Of a DNA stretch of 64,000 nucleotides, positions 46,781-60,354 are shown one piece after another. The DNA lies in the NCBI GenBank assembly GCA_963377175.1, contig CAUJNA010001247.1, positions 587,606-651,605 of the forward strand, read 5' to 3'. The position numbers and the translations under genes are program-made. The stretch comes from Effrenium voratum. Taxonomy: Eukaryota; Sar; Dinophyceae; Suessiales; Symbiodiniaceae. Position 1 is the first letter of the stretch; every line of letters starts with the position of its first letter. The notes beneath the pieces were generated by a model. The model had not been told where the DNA came from and ran no database searches. It saw only the letters and a program-made list of their open reading frames with translations.

Positions 46781-48600
46781 GATTTTTCTTTTTGTTTGCC
46801 TGGTTCTTTGCTCGTCGTGTGATTTCTTGCGCTACTCTGTATTTTGTGTGTACTTGTGTTTGCGTGTTGTGCCTCTGTGCTGTTTTATACGCACATGTCC
46901 AAAGGGTGCGCAGTGATTCATTCTTTTTTCGAGGGCTTGATTACCCTTTCTTTTCAACTTCATACTTCTCCTCAACTAGCTCTTTGCAAAACGCAGGGTG
47001 TTTGATGGTTTCCAAAGGATTTCTATGGGGAAGGGGGAACCCCTCCCGTCACACCCCTTGTGGCAGGAAACCTAGCGGAGTTCCTAGTTGCCGCTGAGCT
47101 GCACGACCCGAGTTCGATTCGGCGAAGTGGGGAGGTGGGATTGCGCGGCCACGAGGGGGGGGTGAAGTACGAAGTATATGGCCATGCCGGCGATTTGGTG
47201 ACTGCTTCTTTGCAGTCATCGCATGTGCAAGTGGCAGGAGTTTGCAAGGGGTTGACCAACTTGATGTTGATCCTTTGGCTCAGGCTCAAGAAAAAGCGCT
47301 GTCAGGATCATGTCATCAGGGTTGAAGCCGCTGCTGGGTGGGGCAGGGGTCTTAGTAATAAGATCCCAATTTCCTTGTTTGCTTGGGTTCTTCCTTGTTC
47401 GAGTAGCCATGGCACAAACGCCCCGTTGGGATTGGGGATTCGGCCCTCATTTATATATATATATATATATAGATATGTATATGCTCCCCCCATCCCAAAA
47501 CCTGCCAACATTGTATTGTCTCCGTGCTTTGGGATTCAAGATTGCCCAGAAATCTTTTAAAGCCTTGACTCTTGTAGAAGCGTGGCAAGAAACAACCATT
47601 TTTCTTTAAATGGGCAAAGCTATATACAAAACACATGTTTTAGATACATGAATATATATATATATATATAAGCATTTTGGCGGTCACGAGCTCGCCAAGG
47701 AGGAGATCCCCATTCGCTTTGCCGAGCGGATCCGCTGGATCCAGCAGGTGGGATCCCGTGATACGGTTCAGCTTTGCTGAGAGCATTTTGGTCAAAGAAG
47801 GAAGGCGACTGGATGCGCGTGTGTGTGTGTGTGCGCGTGTGTGCGTGTGTGCGTTTGTGTTTTCTTGAAAGGCCACTTTCTGTGATGCCTAGGGAGTATT
47901 GGTATCACGGAAGGCATATTTTCCACAACCATGTCCAGAGACGATTCGTTGAAACTATCCAGTAGCCTACGGACATGGAGGTAAAGCACCTCTTTTAACA
48001 AGCTAATTTGGAGGATTCCCTTGCAATGCAGGTGGTCTTGGAATACATCTTGTAAGGAACCCTTTCTATGGTGAATTTGAAAGGGACCCTCGCAATTTCC
48101 AAGACCGTGGCAGAGCATGACGAGCTCCCTAAGAGTTGAAGATTAAGATTGCTTGATCGTACACATATTACATATGCAAAGCCCTGTGCATCAGGTTTAA
48201 CATATCCAAGTAATAATCACAGTGTATGATTATTGATGGATCACATGTTTGTCTTGGAAGAAATAAAGATAACATTGACTAAGCGCACATGATGTTAATT
48301 GCCTTTAGTTAGTACATGAGTTAATTGTAGCGAGAAGGAGAGAAGTACGCAGACCAATCAGTTTAGCTGTTGAAACATATGGATACATGGTTCACATGCT
48401 GTCATAGTTGTAAGCATAACACGAATAAACACGATGTATTGAAATATAAGTGTTATGCTGATATTTGTTCAACCAACTATCATATTAGTAAGAATACATT
48501 AGTCTGACACGAGCCATGATGAAGCATGACCACAAATAATAGATTTGATAATGCCAGTGAATCCTTGGTGCTTGACCTTCAGGTGGGTCATGAGTGTCTG
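46781..48600. other. Anonymous DNA with short TA and TG tracts and one exon candidate
   Basis: TA runs lie at 47449-47475 and 47652-47671, and a TG run at 47817-47860. The only protein-like piece is the exon candidate at 47673-47747. Confidence 0.4.
47673..47747 (+). other. Candidate exon of a pyruvate/branched-chain dehydrogenase kinase-like gene
   Basis: Seventy-five nt code exactly 25 residues, including HELAKEEIPIRFAERIRWIQ. This resembles the ELPxRxAxRI motif of the N-terminal domain of mitochondrial PDK/BCKDK kinases. It is preceded by AG and followed by GTG after CAG, which suits an AG acceptor and GT donor at phase 0. No second exon of such a gene was recognised, so it may be an isolated fragment. 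Confidence 0.35.
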
Positions 48601-48604
48601 GGCG

Positions 48605-48605
<1 letters not shown>

Positions 48606-48674
<69 letters not shown>

Positions 48675-48870
48675 CATTTACATATGCATATGCACATACA
48701 TATACATACATGTACATACATGTACATACATACATACATACATATACATATATATACACATACATATACACACACATGCACATACACATACCCTTACATG
48801 TACAATTACATTCACATACACATACACATGCATACATGCATAGATGCATAGATGCATGCATATACATACA
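48606..48870. repeat. CATATA array grading into CATACA and CACA variants
   Basis: A clean CATATA hexamer array covers about 48606-48675. Degenerate CATACA/TACA and ACACAT units follow to about 48,870. Confidence 0.9.
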
Positions 48871-51800
48871 TGGTTGGTTTTTGCAGGTTTTGATATCCAA
48901 TGATTCAAGGAATCCGTTTTGATCATCGCCGCGTTTGGCATTTTTCTCCAGGTTCAGGAATGGCAGGAGATCCCGGAGCTGACGGAGGCACATTTGAAGC
49001 ACATGGCGCCCTGGCGAATTCAGTCCTCGACTATTCCTATCCAAGATGCTTTCCGCTTTCCCCCAAGCCGCCCCAGAATTGAATGCATACGATCTTCCCT
49101 ATTCTGACACATACCCTTGGGATTGTCTTTTCTCAGAAACTTGCAAGCCAGGATTTCCTACAGGAAGGTAGCCGGACATTTCCCGATGTTCCTGCGTTTT
49201 GTTTTTCAGTTCTCCTTCTTTCCTCTTTCGGTTCTCCTTCGGTTTGTCTCTTGGGTCGTCCGTCGGCTTCCCTTTGGCTGTCCTTCGGCTTCCCCTTGGT
49301 TTCTCCTGGTTTTCCATCCCATCGCGATTTTTTTCCCAGGCCCTCCCCCCCAATGCAAATCAAGGTGTTTGAGCTGAGGCGTCCTTCTCGTACATGCTCA
49401 AGGCGGATCCCAAGGATCCGGTGAAGTTCCAGGGGGCCGTGCAGAAAGTGCTGAAGCGACAGGACAACATGGTGCCCCTCATGACCAGAGCCTCTCAGAT
49501 GCACAGAGCGAAGCCCCTTAGCCCCGGTAAGACATTAGAATCCGAGACCCCGCAGCTTGCACCCGAGATGTCTGGCAAGAAGAAAAACGGAACCGGCCGT
49601 GTGGCGAATTGGGGCTTGGTACCTGTATGGGATTGAGTGCAGATGCTTTCTGGCAGTACAAAGGAAACAAATGTAGAGGTGAGACACAATCAAAAACCCT
49701 GGTAAGAGTGGTAGCTGTATGGGATTTGGTAAAGCAAACCAGATTTCTGGCGAAAAAAAGAGAGAACCACCGAGGTGAGCCACGATCAAAACCTGGCTAG
49801 ATGATGCTTAGTTCGGGCACAGACCCCGACTTGGAAAAAACCAGAGAATTTCTTGTTTGCACAGAAGCTTTTGCGTAAGAACAAACCAAAGCGTCGGTAG
49901 ATTCCTGGGACCCTGGGGATTTCTGCGGATCCGCAACCAACCAGCTCCCCCCAACCTGTTTCACCAAAACTTGTATGAGGAAGCAGCCGCGCCTGTAATG
50001 TTCACTGACTAATCCTGAAGACCGCCCACCCGAAATCTTCAAAAGTGGTTGTTGGACATGAATACCTATTAAAGTTCACATGCAATTCCCGACCAGAAGG
50101 GGTAGTATCGTCGGGATGAAACCGAAGTTGATGATTTGAATTCCACTGTCACTGTTTGGAACACCCTCCAAAATGCTTGGTGCTTGCATAAAGCCACATG
50201 TATTTCTGATGCCCACCCATATGGTCCTGAGTTCAACTTTGCAATTTTTTGACTATGATTGCTTCCCTACTTGCAGAAAGTAATACTTGTTGGTGTGTCG
50301 AAGACCTGCCCAAATATGACGCTGTAGGTTTTGGTTCCAGTTTTGGAACAGGCTGGGCAGAAGCACTTGGGTGCTGCCTCTAAAAATGTCCAGGCCAATC
50401 CGCACCCAGGCTATGCAGAAGCTTCGGCAGCTTCGCGGAGAAGAGGATTTTGATGATTTCTCAAACAAGTTTCTGGACAATTTCCTGCTTCTTGGCACAG
50501 TGTTTCTTTGCTTCTTCTTCTTCTTCTTGTTTTCCTTTTTGAGGTCGGCTCTTTTGTTGCGGCCGGTTCCCTTCTCTTTCAAACAGCGCTTATTTTTGAA
50601 GGTATGTGTTTAAGTCAACTTTGCCGAGGCTGAATCGGCTTGGCTGCAATCTCTTGCTGTCGCATTACCTGGCGGTTGCCCATCCCCACCGCAAGATGAT
50701 CGGCCGCTCGGTCGGCTTTCACCGTGGGAAGGTGGAAAAAGAAAGGGCCCTGTCTCCTTGCCATAGTTGTCAACATTGCTGGACTTCTGTGATTCCAAGG
50801 CTGACACCGGGCGCATTTCTTGGGCCTTGGTATCACTGCGGCCCTTTTGGAACAGAAATGCACCCAGGCATCATTGACCCGCAGTGCGATGCGGTAGAGA
50901 CATGCAGAGCGGCCGGGGAGGACAGAGCACTCTCTTTCTTGCGTTTCTCCCTGTTTGGTACTCGTTTTGTATTTGCTAAGTTCCCTTCAACAGCACTTGA
51001 TCTATTCTTGGTTACAATGATCCTTCAAATCCATGCCGCCGGCTACCTTGCTACAGGATGGACATGCATGTCATGTGCAAGCCCTGGTTTTGGCAATGTC
51101 AACACAGGATCAAACCCCTATTGATTTATATGGGGGTGTTTCTTTGGTGTTTGCGACTGAATGACCCAAAGGCTTAAGCTATATTGATGCAGCAAAGGAA
51201 CGAAGGGATTCTCCTGTTTGAGCCGTCTAGGGGAGGCTGGTTTCTTCTGAACAAAAAGAAGACTGAACTGCAAGACAGCACTTCTTTGAACAATGTGATC
51301 GTTCTTTTAAAAAAAACCAGACCTAACAAGTAAGAGTTTTGTTGGTAGACCCCACTGCTTCCTGTTGCACATTCATTTGCTTGCTGACTCTCAGTCAACT
51401 TCAAGGCTTTTGGGAATCAACCTGTGTATCCCAAGAAGGAAACCAACAGTTGGATGGTTCAGTTCGGGGTCATGTTGTCATGTCAAGTAGGATATGGGCT
51501 TTGACTCCCCAAAGAAAGGCAATCCTCAATCCTTAACTCGGGTCATGCAAGGATTTGGCCCCCCTTGTAGTGGTTTCTCTTTAGGGCATCATGAAAAATT
51601 GATTCGCCAACACTCCATTTTGAACAGCACAGTAAGGACCATGGGCGTGGTTTGGTTGGTGGACCCAGCTTAGAGAGAGGTTTCAGCCAGACTTGGTGTG
51701 AATCAATCTCATGTAGAAGGGCAACGTTTTGTCCCGCATAGGTGTCCTTCTTGGGTTGTTTGGGTAGAAAATAGATGGCCCTGGTTTACCCGTTTATTTC

Positions 51801-52190
51801 ACAATTTGCAATGGTCGTCTACCGTCCCAAAGGGACATCTATGCAAGTTTCTGAACAGGACATCGTGAAAGCGTGCCGCGACTTCCTGGGCCGGACCCCA
51901 CAAATGTCGGTGGAGGGCTACTCGCAGGAAGGTGTGCCTGGGCGCGCGCCGCGCTCCTCGACGACCCTCGAAGTGGGGGTGGGTCAGGCAGGGTATGTTC
52001 GTTCTGTTGAGGGGAACCCTTCTTTACACTGAAAGGACAACTGCCATTTTGGGGTCCCATGAAAACAGACTCATTTGCTCAAGCCAAAGTCATCACAGGT
52101 GCCATCCCCGGCAGCCCGGAGCTGTCCAACCCAGTCGGAGCCACATTTGACCCCAAAGACCTGGTTACCAAATGGAGTTGAAACAGGATT
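48871..52190. other. Anonymous host-like DNA with weak exon candidates
   Basis: Three short protein-like pieces stand out without a family: 49394-49513 (LKADPKDPVKFQGAVQKVLK), about 50,385-50,500 (AMQKLRQLRGEEDFDDFSNK) and about 51,859-51,930 (DIVKACRDFLGRTPQMSVEG). They may be exons of unknown genes; none connects to another. Confidence 0.3.
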
Positions 52191-52625
52191 GGCACACACA
52201 CACACAAACCCACAAACCCACAAACCCACAAACCCACAAACCCACAAACCCACAAACCCACAAACCCACAAACCCACAAACCCACACACACACACACACA
52301 CACGCCCACGCCCACGCCCACGCCCACGCCCACGCCCACGCCCACGCCCACGCCCACGCCCACGCCCACGCCCACACGCACGCGCACGCGCACGCGCACG
52401 CGCACGCGCATGGAGTTGAAACAGGATTGCGCACACACACACACAAACCCGCAAACCCACAAACCCACAAACCCACAAACCCACAAACCCACAAACCCGC
52501 AAACCCACAAACCCACTCGCACACGCCCACGCCCACGCCCACGCCCACGCCCACGCCCACGCCCACGCCCACGCCCACGCCCACGCCCACGCACACGCAC
52601 GCGCACGCGCACGCGCACGCGCACG
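52171..52625. repeat. Tandem duplication of a composite satellite block (about 238 bp)
   Basis: The unique string TGGAGTTGAAACAGGATTG starts both blocks (52172 and 52410). Each continues with CA, then an ACAAACCC octamer array, then CCCACG and CGCACG arrays. The copies differ at scattered bases (for example AAACCCGC in the second). Confidence 0.85.
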
Positions 52626-53580
52626 CCACACACACACACACACACCCACACACACCAACACACACCCACACACACACCACCCACACACCCCACACACACA
52701 CCCACACACACCCACACACCACACCCACACACACACACCACACACCCACACACCCACACACCCACACACCCACACACCCACACACCCACACACCCACACA
52801 CCCACACACCCACACACCCACACACCCACACACCCACACACCCACACACCCACACACCCACACACCCACACACCCACACACCCACACACCCACACACCCA
52901 CACACCCACACACCCACACACCCACACACACCCACACACCCGCACACGCACACGCACACGCACACGCGCACGCACACACACACACACACCCTTACCCACA
53001 TGCACACCCACACCCACACACACACACCCACACCCACACGCACAGGCACACGCACACGCGCACCCACACCAATACCTCCACACACATGCACACGCACACG
53101 CACACACACACACACCCACACCCACACGCACACACACACACACCCACACCCACGCCCACACGCACATTCACACCCACACACACACACACACCCACACCCA
53201 CACGCACACGCACACGCACATGCACACCCACACGCACACACACACCCACAGCCACACGCACACACACACACACACCCACACCCACGCCCACACGCACATG
53301 CACACCTACACACACACACCCACACCCACACGCACACGCACACCCACACCCACACCCACGCCCACACGCGCATGCACACCCACAGACACACACCCACACC
53401 CACACGCACACACACACACACACACCCACGCCCACACGCACATTCACACCCACACACACACACACCCACACCCACACACACACACCCACACCCACACCCA
53501 CGCCCACACGCGCATGCACACCCACCCACACACACAAACTCCAACACCCACACCCACACCAACAACACACGCACACACAC
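52626..53580. repeat. CACACCCA octamer and CA-rich arrays
   Basis: CACACCCA octamers run almost pure from about 52740 to 52930. They are followed by mixed CACACGCA, CACACCCA and CATGCACA strings. Confidence 0.85.
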
Positions 53581-54105
53581 ACGCACACGCACACGCACAC
53601 GCACACGCACACGCACACACACACACACACCCACACCCACACCCACAACCACACCCCCACGCACACGCACACGCACACGCACACGCACACGCGCACGCGC
53701 ACGCGCACGCGCACGCGCACGCGCACGCGCACGCGCACGAGCACGCGCAGAGCACGCGCACGCGCACACACACACACACCCACACCCACACCCACAACCA
53801 CACCCCCACGCACACGCACACGCACACGCACACGCACACGCGCACGCGCACGCGCACGCGCACGCGCACGCGCACGCGCACGAGCACGCGCAGAGCACGC
53901 GCACGCGCACGCGCACGCACACGCACACGCACACGCACACGCACACGCACACGCACACGCACACGCACACGCACACGCACACGCACACGCACTCGCACAC
54001 GCACACGCACACGCACACGCACACGCACACGCTCACGCACACGCACACGCACACGCACACGCACACGCACACGCACACGCACACGCACACGCACACGCAC
54101 ACGCA
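53581..54105. repeat. CACGCA / CGCACG array, mostly alternating purine-pyrimidine, up to the gap
   Basis: CACACG hexamers and CGCACG stretches. A block of about 145 bp containing ACCCACAACCACACCCCCAC and GAGCACGCGCAGAGCACG is duplicated (about 53618-53766 and 53767-53910). From about 53,900 to the gap the sequence is nearly pure ACACGC. Confidence 0.9.
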
Positions 54106-54205
54106 NNNNNNNNNNNNNNNNNNNNNNNNNNNNNNNNNNNNNNNNNNNNNNNNNNNNNNNNNNNNNNNNNNNNNNNNNNNNNNNNNNNNNNNNNNNNNNN
54201 NNNNN
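54106..54205. other. Assembly gap of 100 N
   Basis: Exactly 100 N, a conventional size for a gap of unknown length. The sequence to the left is ACACGC repeat and to the right CAGTCA repeat, so the true distance and order are unknown. Confidence 0.99.
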
Positions 54206-54617
54206 TCCCAGTCACAGTCACAGTCACAGTCACAGTCACAGTCACAGTCACAGTCACAGTCACAGTCACAGTCACAGTCACAGTCACAGTCACAGTCACA
54301 GTCACAGTCACAGTCACAGTCACAGTAACAGTCACAGTCACAGTCACAGTCACAGTCACAGTCACAGTCACAGTCACAGTCACAGTCACAGTCACAGTCA
54401 CAGTCACAGTCACAGTCACAGTCACAGTCACAGTCACAGTCACAGTCACAGTCACAGTCACAGTCACAGTCACAGTCACAGTCACAGTCACAGTCACAGT
54501 CACAGTCACAGTCACAGTCACAGTCACAGTCACAGTCACAGTCACAGTCACAGTCACAGTCACAGTCACAGTCACAGTCACAGTCACAGTCACAGTCACA
54601 GTCACAGTCACAGTCAC
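54206..54617. repeat. CAGTCA hexamer array
   Basis: About 68 near-perfect CAGTCA units with a single visible interruption (CAGTAACA near 54325). Near-perfect homogeneity suggests recent expansion. Confidence 0.95.
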
Positions 54618-57600
54618 ACAGCCTGACAAACAGACACACACACACACCCTGATCAAAGCACACGCACACACACACACTCACACACCTGCACCTCATTTTT
54701 CCTGGTTGAATCCCACCCACTCGGGCAAAGAATTTGGCCCACTGCAATGCGGCAGTGCTGGCTCCCAACGCCGGAGGCAAAATTTGGGTTTTGTCTCAAA
54801 ATAGGAGGCCCAAAAACAGCGGGGCTCCTGTTGGCTTCTACTTGACCCAGCCTAAATTTGGTACCCTCAAAAGAAGCTCCCCCCCCAATGTGCAACAACA
54901 ACTTTGTCCCGGCATGCTGGCCATAGGTGTTTGTTTTATTTGCTACGACATGGGTATGATAGCAGCTCTTTGAGTGGTCATCATTGATTGTGCTGAAACA
55001 GCAACTCTCCTCCACAGCAGCATGACCCCCGCCACAACAGATTGAATCGCAACCTTTTTGGGTTCTTTGTGTTGCTCAACGGCACCTCCACCATTTTTAG
55101 AAACAGTGATACTCATTTCCCGAGTTCAAGGACTTAAAGCTTTTTGGGAAGACCATTTTAGTGGAAATAAGCAGTTTGGACTTTATTTGGGCAATCTACT
55201 CAGGAAGTGAGGATATCGCTCACTTCGAGTTTTGGCTGCTCCTACTAGAAGGCTTGCTTCAAAGGGACGCTTCAAGGACGTCACCACTCACCCACTAACC
55301 CCTCATGCACCACTAACCACCCACTACCCACTAACCTATGTTGCAAGGCTTCCGCCAAATTCGGCACCAATTAAACTTCCCATATACGTTTGGGGAAACA
55401 AGTAAATTTGTCCTGGGAACCACACAAGACCCTGTGCTTCTTGCCGACAGTTTGTTACTCGCCTGTTTTACACTGTTCTTCGTTTTGCAAAGTTGCTCCC
55501 CCCGAAAAAGAGAGGTGGTTTTCCTTTTGGTATTCATTTGAAATATGTTAGGTTGGCTTTTTTTTTTTTCCGGAGGGGGGGTGGGGGTGGGTCCCCTAAA
55601 AGGAGACAGGCTCATTTACGAGCCGATTCGTGAGGTACAGATGCCTACTTGAGCTTGCCGCGCGTCGACACCGAGTCACAGCTGCACGAGTAGATCCAGA
55701 GCGGCCAAAATCACGTGGATCGATCGAGTCCGTCTTTTTTGGTGCATGAAATAGGTGGGTCTTTTTTGGAGGATGTCACCTTTGTGGTGGTTTTAAAGGG
55801 AAACCAGAAGGACCAGCATGTTGTAGGTACCATCACAAAAAGACAAAGCCAAGAGGAATGAATGGTCAAATTGGGCAACTTAAATCCTTGTTTTCTACTT
55901 TCGAAATTTCGGATGCTGGCAAATGGTAGGATGTCCCTTGTGCCCGTACTATTTCAATTCTTTGGGGTCACATGTACCAAGTCAAGCCATTGCAAAGAGC
56001 AACATCTTCATGTGACCACTTTGGCAATTGGAGCAGAGTCCATGTTACTCTGGCCTGATATGGATATTTGAAGTGGGTATCCTAAGAGGCGACATTGCTA
56101 GTTATAGCAATTTTGCCTACCCTGACCATCAACGTGGAAGTGCACAGGCCCCCCTTTCAAAGTTGACTATCCTTCTTTTTTTCCCTTTGCGGTTGTTTTG
56201 CAGGAGAGGCCAACTACCTTTAGGGGCCCCTGATTCGGAGATACCCATATTGTGCGCAAGCGAGCGCAAAGCATCCATGTGCGCGGGTCGACTGAGGAGA
56301 TGGTCGAAGTGGTGCCGGATGAAGATGGCCCCGAAGCGCTGCCATACTCATTCACCGTGTAGGTTCGTTCCATTGGGCAAATAGGCCGATGAGCATTCGA
56401 GCAACGGACAATATTTGCTGTCGCCTAGTGTAGTAAAAGGGGTGCCATGGGGCACATCAAATACCATTTGGACATGGGGGCTGCTCATCAAAATTCCATT
56501 GGGGGACACAACAAACATTGACCGTGGCTCTTGTGCCAAACTGCTGACCTTCCAAGAAGGTGCGCTTTATTTTAAGATTGGGTTGTCTCATTAGGTGGAG
56601 CAAACTTTTATGGCTTTTCGAGGCGGCAGGTGATCAAAGCTTGCTGTGCCACGCTGCGCAATTTGGGTTGCGCATTGCTGAAGCTCAGCAGACTCTTATG
56701 ACGCATGCGTCCAAGAAGCGGGAAAGAACCGTCGACAAGGCCAGCATTACCCTCTTTCCAACAATCATGGAGGACAGGAGGGGGTTGGAAACTCACGTCC
56801 TCTTGAAGATGGGTCGAAGTCGAAGTGTTGTGATCAACGCTTGCAAGTGGTATCCGACGTTGGCTGCCGCCGAACTGTTTTGGCATCTGCGTTTGTTGTG
56901 TTGCACCTTGGCCAAACGAGAGTTGGGTACGTTTTGAAGACCCACCTTGCTGTTGGTTTTGGAAAAGGGAGTCTCAAGGCTGACTTTTGTGCCAAGGGTA
57001 GCCGCTTACCAGTCATGTAAGATCGGCCTTCAGCCATTCTCTCGTTTTCTTTCATCCCAGGATTTCCGACTGAAAATGGGGACCCCCTTTCGTCAGTGAC
57101 TTTGCTTTTCCGGTCAATTTCTTTTGCGTCTGACCTCAGGAAAGTGGAGCACCGCAGATCTACCTTGGTCGCCAGGGGCGGATAACAATCAACACGCAAC
57201 CAAACGTCATCCTAGCCATGATTGTAGGTGCCGCGCAAAGACTACGGCTGTGCCGGCGCCGATTGCTAGCTGCCCGCCGGGAAAAAGCACATAATGTTGT
57301 TCAACTTTGGCCATCCAAGAAAAAGTTCAAAATCACTTTTGTCAGGCCCTCTTCCATTGAATAGCAATGCCGAGGAAGAACACAACTATGATTAGGGGGC
57401 CGAGTACCACTTCGGTCCTCTTCGGTTGTTTTCTCTCCTCTTCGACGCTCGTCCAAATGGGGGCCGCCTAACTACGCAACTCAAAAACCAAGCAACACAT
57501 CGGAAGCTGCCAAGCAAAACAGTCAACACGAAAGTACCAAACCAAACCGGAACTGATGCCTCCCGCACCCAAAGGCGCCCCAACTTTTTGGCCTGACTCG

Positions 57601-58609
57601 CCAAGAAACCGGGTGTCGTTTTCACCCCTTTGGTTGGTTGAAAGGGCAAGGGAACCCACTCATTTTGATTGGTTTCCGATTGAGCGCCTCGGCTGAGCTG
57701 CGGGACGACGGGCTGCGGGTACTGCGAGCCTATCGCTTCTGGGCCTGGAGCTCAGAGGGGCGAAATTGCATGTGGGTGTGCCTCTTTCTTCAAACGGACC
57801 CCCAAAGGGGTGGTTTTCAGAGAGGTTTTCCTTTTTGAAGCCAAAGAAAGAAAGGTACCCTGAAGAAAAGACAAGCCACCCATGTCCCTTTGGAGACAAA
57901 GCATTTTTTTCTGGACGCAAGACATTCAGACCCAGACCACCAACTCACAAACATTTCCCCTAACAGACCTCTTGACGAGACCCCGAACTTGCAATCAAAG
58001 AAGAAATATTGCAGTCTTAGCCTGGGCTTTTGGACGCCTCCTTAACCCTCCAGGAGTATGGTCAATCTTGCGGGGAAACATTTGACTCTAATTGGGAATG
58101 TGTGAAAAGGATATGCCTTCAGAAGGTCTTGAGACGCCCCAGCGCTTGGTTGGTAAAGGGAGTAAACCTGCAAACTGGACCCAGCAACCATAGGCAGACA
58201 AGACCGAACTGGGGTTTGCTGGGTGTACCAAGTTTATATATGGGCTGCTTTTTCGTCGTTTTTTGAGGGTTTCCCATTTGGTAAAGGAGTTCCGCCAAGA
58301 GGACCGACCCATGGAATCATCGGCCCTTCCCATGAGGCGAGCTCTGCGGCCTGGAGCTTGGACCCCGCCTTGGCTGCCGCTCTTCGCGAGGCGACAGGGC
58401 GAGCGGCTTTGGGGGGTGCCCTAAAAAAGACCACCCACTCGGACGACAAAAGAACATGGGCAAACACGAGGCAAGCCAACCTTGCGTGACTCAGGCTTGG
58501 AAGGTGTGATGGATATCCCGACAATTGGAAGAAGCCTTGCTTTTTTTCCGGAATTTGCCAACATGTGTTTGGTTATGGGGGTGTCTTTTCTGAGGATACT
58601 CCTTCTGGT

Positions 58610-58675
58610 AGGTTTTAAAGGGAAACCAAAAGGAGCGCCACTATCTGGAGGCCCCCCGAAAAAAAGACGCCCCTC
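58610..58675 (+). repeat. Dispersed repeat copy
   Basis: GGTTTTAAAGGGAAACCAAA followed by AGGAGCGCC, with a degenerate second block (CCCGAAAAAAAGACGCCCC). Confidence 0.45.
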
Positions 58676-58889
58676 ATGAACATGTGCTGCAGAGTTGTTT
58701 CCACCCTGGCAGCTGGGCTCAAGTCATGCGCCACACCCGTGAGCCTAGAGGAGCAAATCCGCGCAGGCCGGTGCAGAGTCAGCACCCCTCCATTGGCATG
58801 CCGTGGCAGGGAAAGCAACAAATACAGTGCGTCTTTGGTTCCCCCATTTAGGGCCACTCTTTGGCTGTCCGGATGTCTGTGCTGCTAGC

Positions 58890-59070
58890 AGACTTGCAAG
58901 TGCTGCCGTCCCCACCGGGCAACGCCAAGCACAAGTGGAAGCACGTGGACGCAGCGATCAAAGTCATCGCGGCAGCTCGGCGAAGGGCAAGTTCAGCCGG
59001 GCTTGGGTTGTGCATGTTCCCAAACGCAAACCACAAGGAAGCCCACCTTTTTGTGAGGTCCGCTCATTGT
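58890..59070 (+). other. Candidate exon, unknown basic protein
   Basis: Following a TAGCAG acceptor-like end, about 55 codons read GNAKHKWKHVDAAIKVIAAA and then ARRRASSAGLG, a basic helical stretch of believable composition. Family unknown; no partner exon was found. Confidence 0.2.
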
Positions 59071-60309
59071 GTGACAAGCCCGCTTCAGGTGGGCAACAGA
59101 CTCCTTGTTTTGGCTGCGTTTTGGCGAGGAAACGACCCCTATAAGAAGGTCAGTCCTAGGGAGAAAGGGTGAAGCAGGCATTGGAAGCTGGGGGGTGGGA
59201 TGAAGCTGGTGACGAGCTGCTTTGGCCAAAGGGGACTTGCGCGCTCGATCCGCACCGAAGGCCTCGAAGCTAAAGCACTCGGTGAATGCGCTGGGCACCA
59301 CCATCGAGGGCCCCGCTAGTAAGGTGTGGAGCGTGTGCAGGCGTGGGTCTCGGAAGGCTTCGCTCGGCTGAAGCTCATTTTAGGAATGCGTTTGAGGCTG
59401 TGTATCTTAGGGTTGTTCCAAGGGTGTATTTTTAGGCGTTTTCAAGATCGTGGGGCCGCTTTTTCGGGCTTGAGGGAAAGTTGACCAAGGATTGGTACAC
59501 TCCCGTATTTATTAATACTGGGGTGTCCCTGGTTTTCAGCGGGATTCATCACGTTTGTGGAGGGGGTGTTCTCAGGGACGTATTCCGGGGTAAACACTTT
59601 GCTTCTTCCTCGGAACGCGGCAGTGAATGTTTCTTTGGGATCCAAACCAACACCTCCGCGGCGGCCTCCATAATGTTGGAATGCTTTTAAGCAAGTGGGC
59701 CAAGGGGAATGCTTTTAAGTAAGTGGGCCGCCAATTAAAAGGGGAATGCTTTTGAGTAAAGCAACTGACAGTTTATTTTCTGGAGGGGGCTGGGGGCTTG
59801 CAACTAATGTGGTCCCCCTAAAGAATGCCATTGTTGTGGTTCAGTGGGGTCTGTGAGGGGTACCCTTGTCCGTGATTTTTTTTGATTGTTTAAACGCGGT
59901 TTAATAAAGAATTTGCAGTTTCAGGGCTGGGGATGGTTTTCAAATTTCAGAGGTTTTAGCTGGCTTTGGGTTTTGTGTTTGAGCAACCAATTCAAAGGGG
60001 AATGCTTTAAAGCAAGTGGGCCACCATCAACCATTTGTGTGTATTTTTGGATTTGTGGATAATTTTTGGATTCCCCCCCCCCACCCCGCGGGCAAAAACA
60101 ACTTTCAGTTATTCTGGTCCCCATCAACAATGGGGGTGAACCACAACAAAGAAAATAACTTTGCATTATTGACTATCCCATGATTAATCGGGTGTCAACA
60201 TTACGACAAGCCTGGTCGTAGGCGGATCGCCGGAACACCTGCAAAGCATCAATCCAGATCACCGATTGTGGGTAAGGTGATACAAGGATGCTCTATAATA
60301 CATCCATAT

Positions 60310-60315
60310 ATAGAA

Positions 60316-60354
<39 letters not shown>

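Larger units (their letters stand above)
54618..60300. other. Anonymous host-like DNA with dispersed repeats
   Basis: No gene is confirmed. It holds dispersed-repeat copies at 54781-54820 (reverse), 55789-55845 and 58610-58675. Protein-like stretches at 56,630-56,900 and 58,890-59,070 have no recognised family. Confidence 0.4.

Noticed and set aside
45188..46916. Leu/Cys/Trp/Val-rich open frames that look like membrane proteins
   Set aside because: They translate the tetranucleotide arrays; the hydrophobicity follows from TTG, CTT and TGC codons in all frames.
47260..47300. Dinoflagellate spliced-leader remnant (TTTGGCTCAGGCTCAAG)
   Set aside because: Only the last few bases fit the leader; the rest does not, and no relict leader array follows.
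52203..52290. Telomere-like array (ACAAACCC)
   Set aside because: The period is 8 and the unit is not the TTTAGGG-type repeat; it is internal and part of a duplicated satellite block.
52165..54804. Very long open frames on both strands (up to about 870 codons)
   Set aside because: They are translations of CA, CACGCA, CCCACG and CAGTCA repeats and run through the 100-N gap; periodic dipeptides show no protein character.
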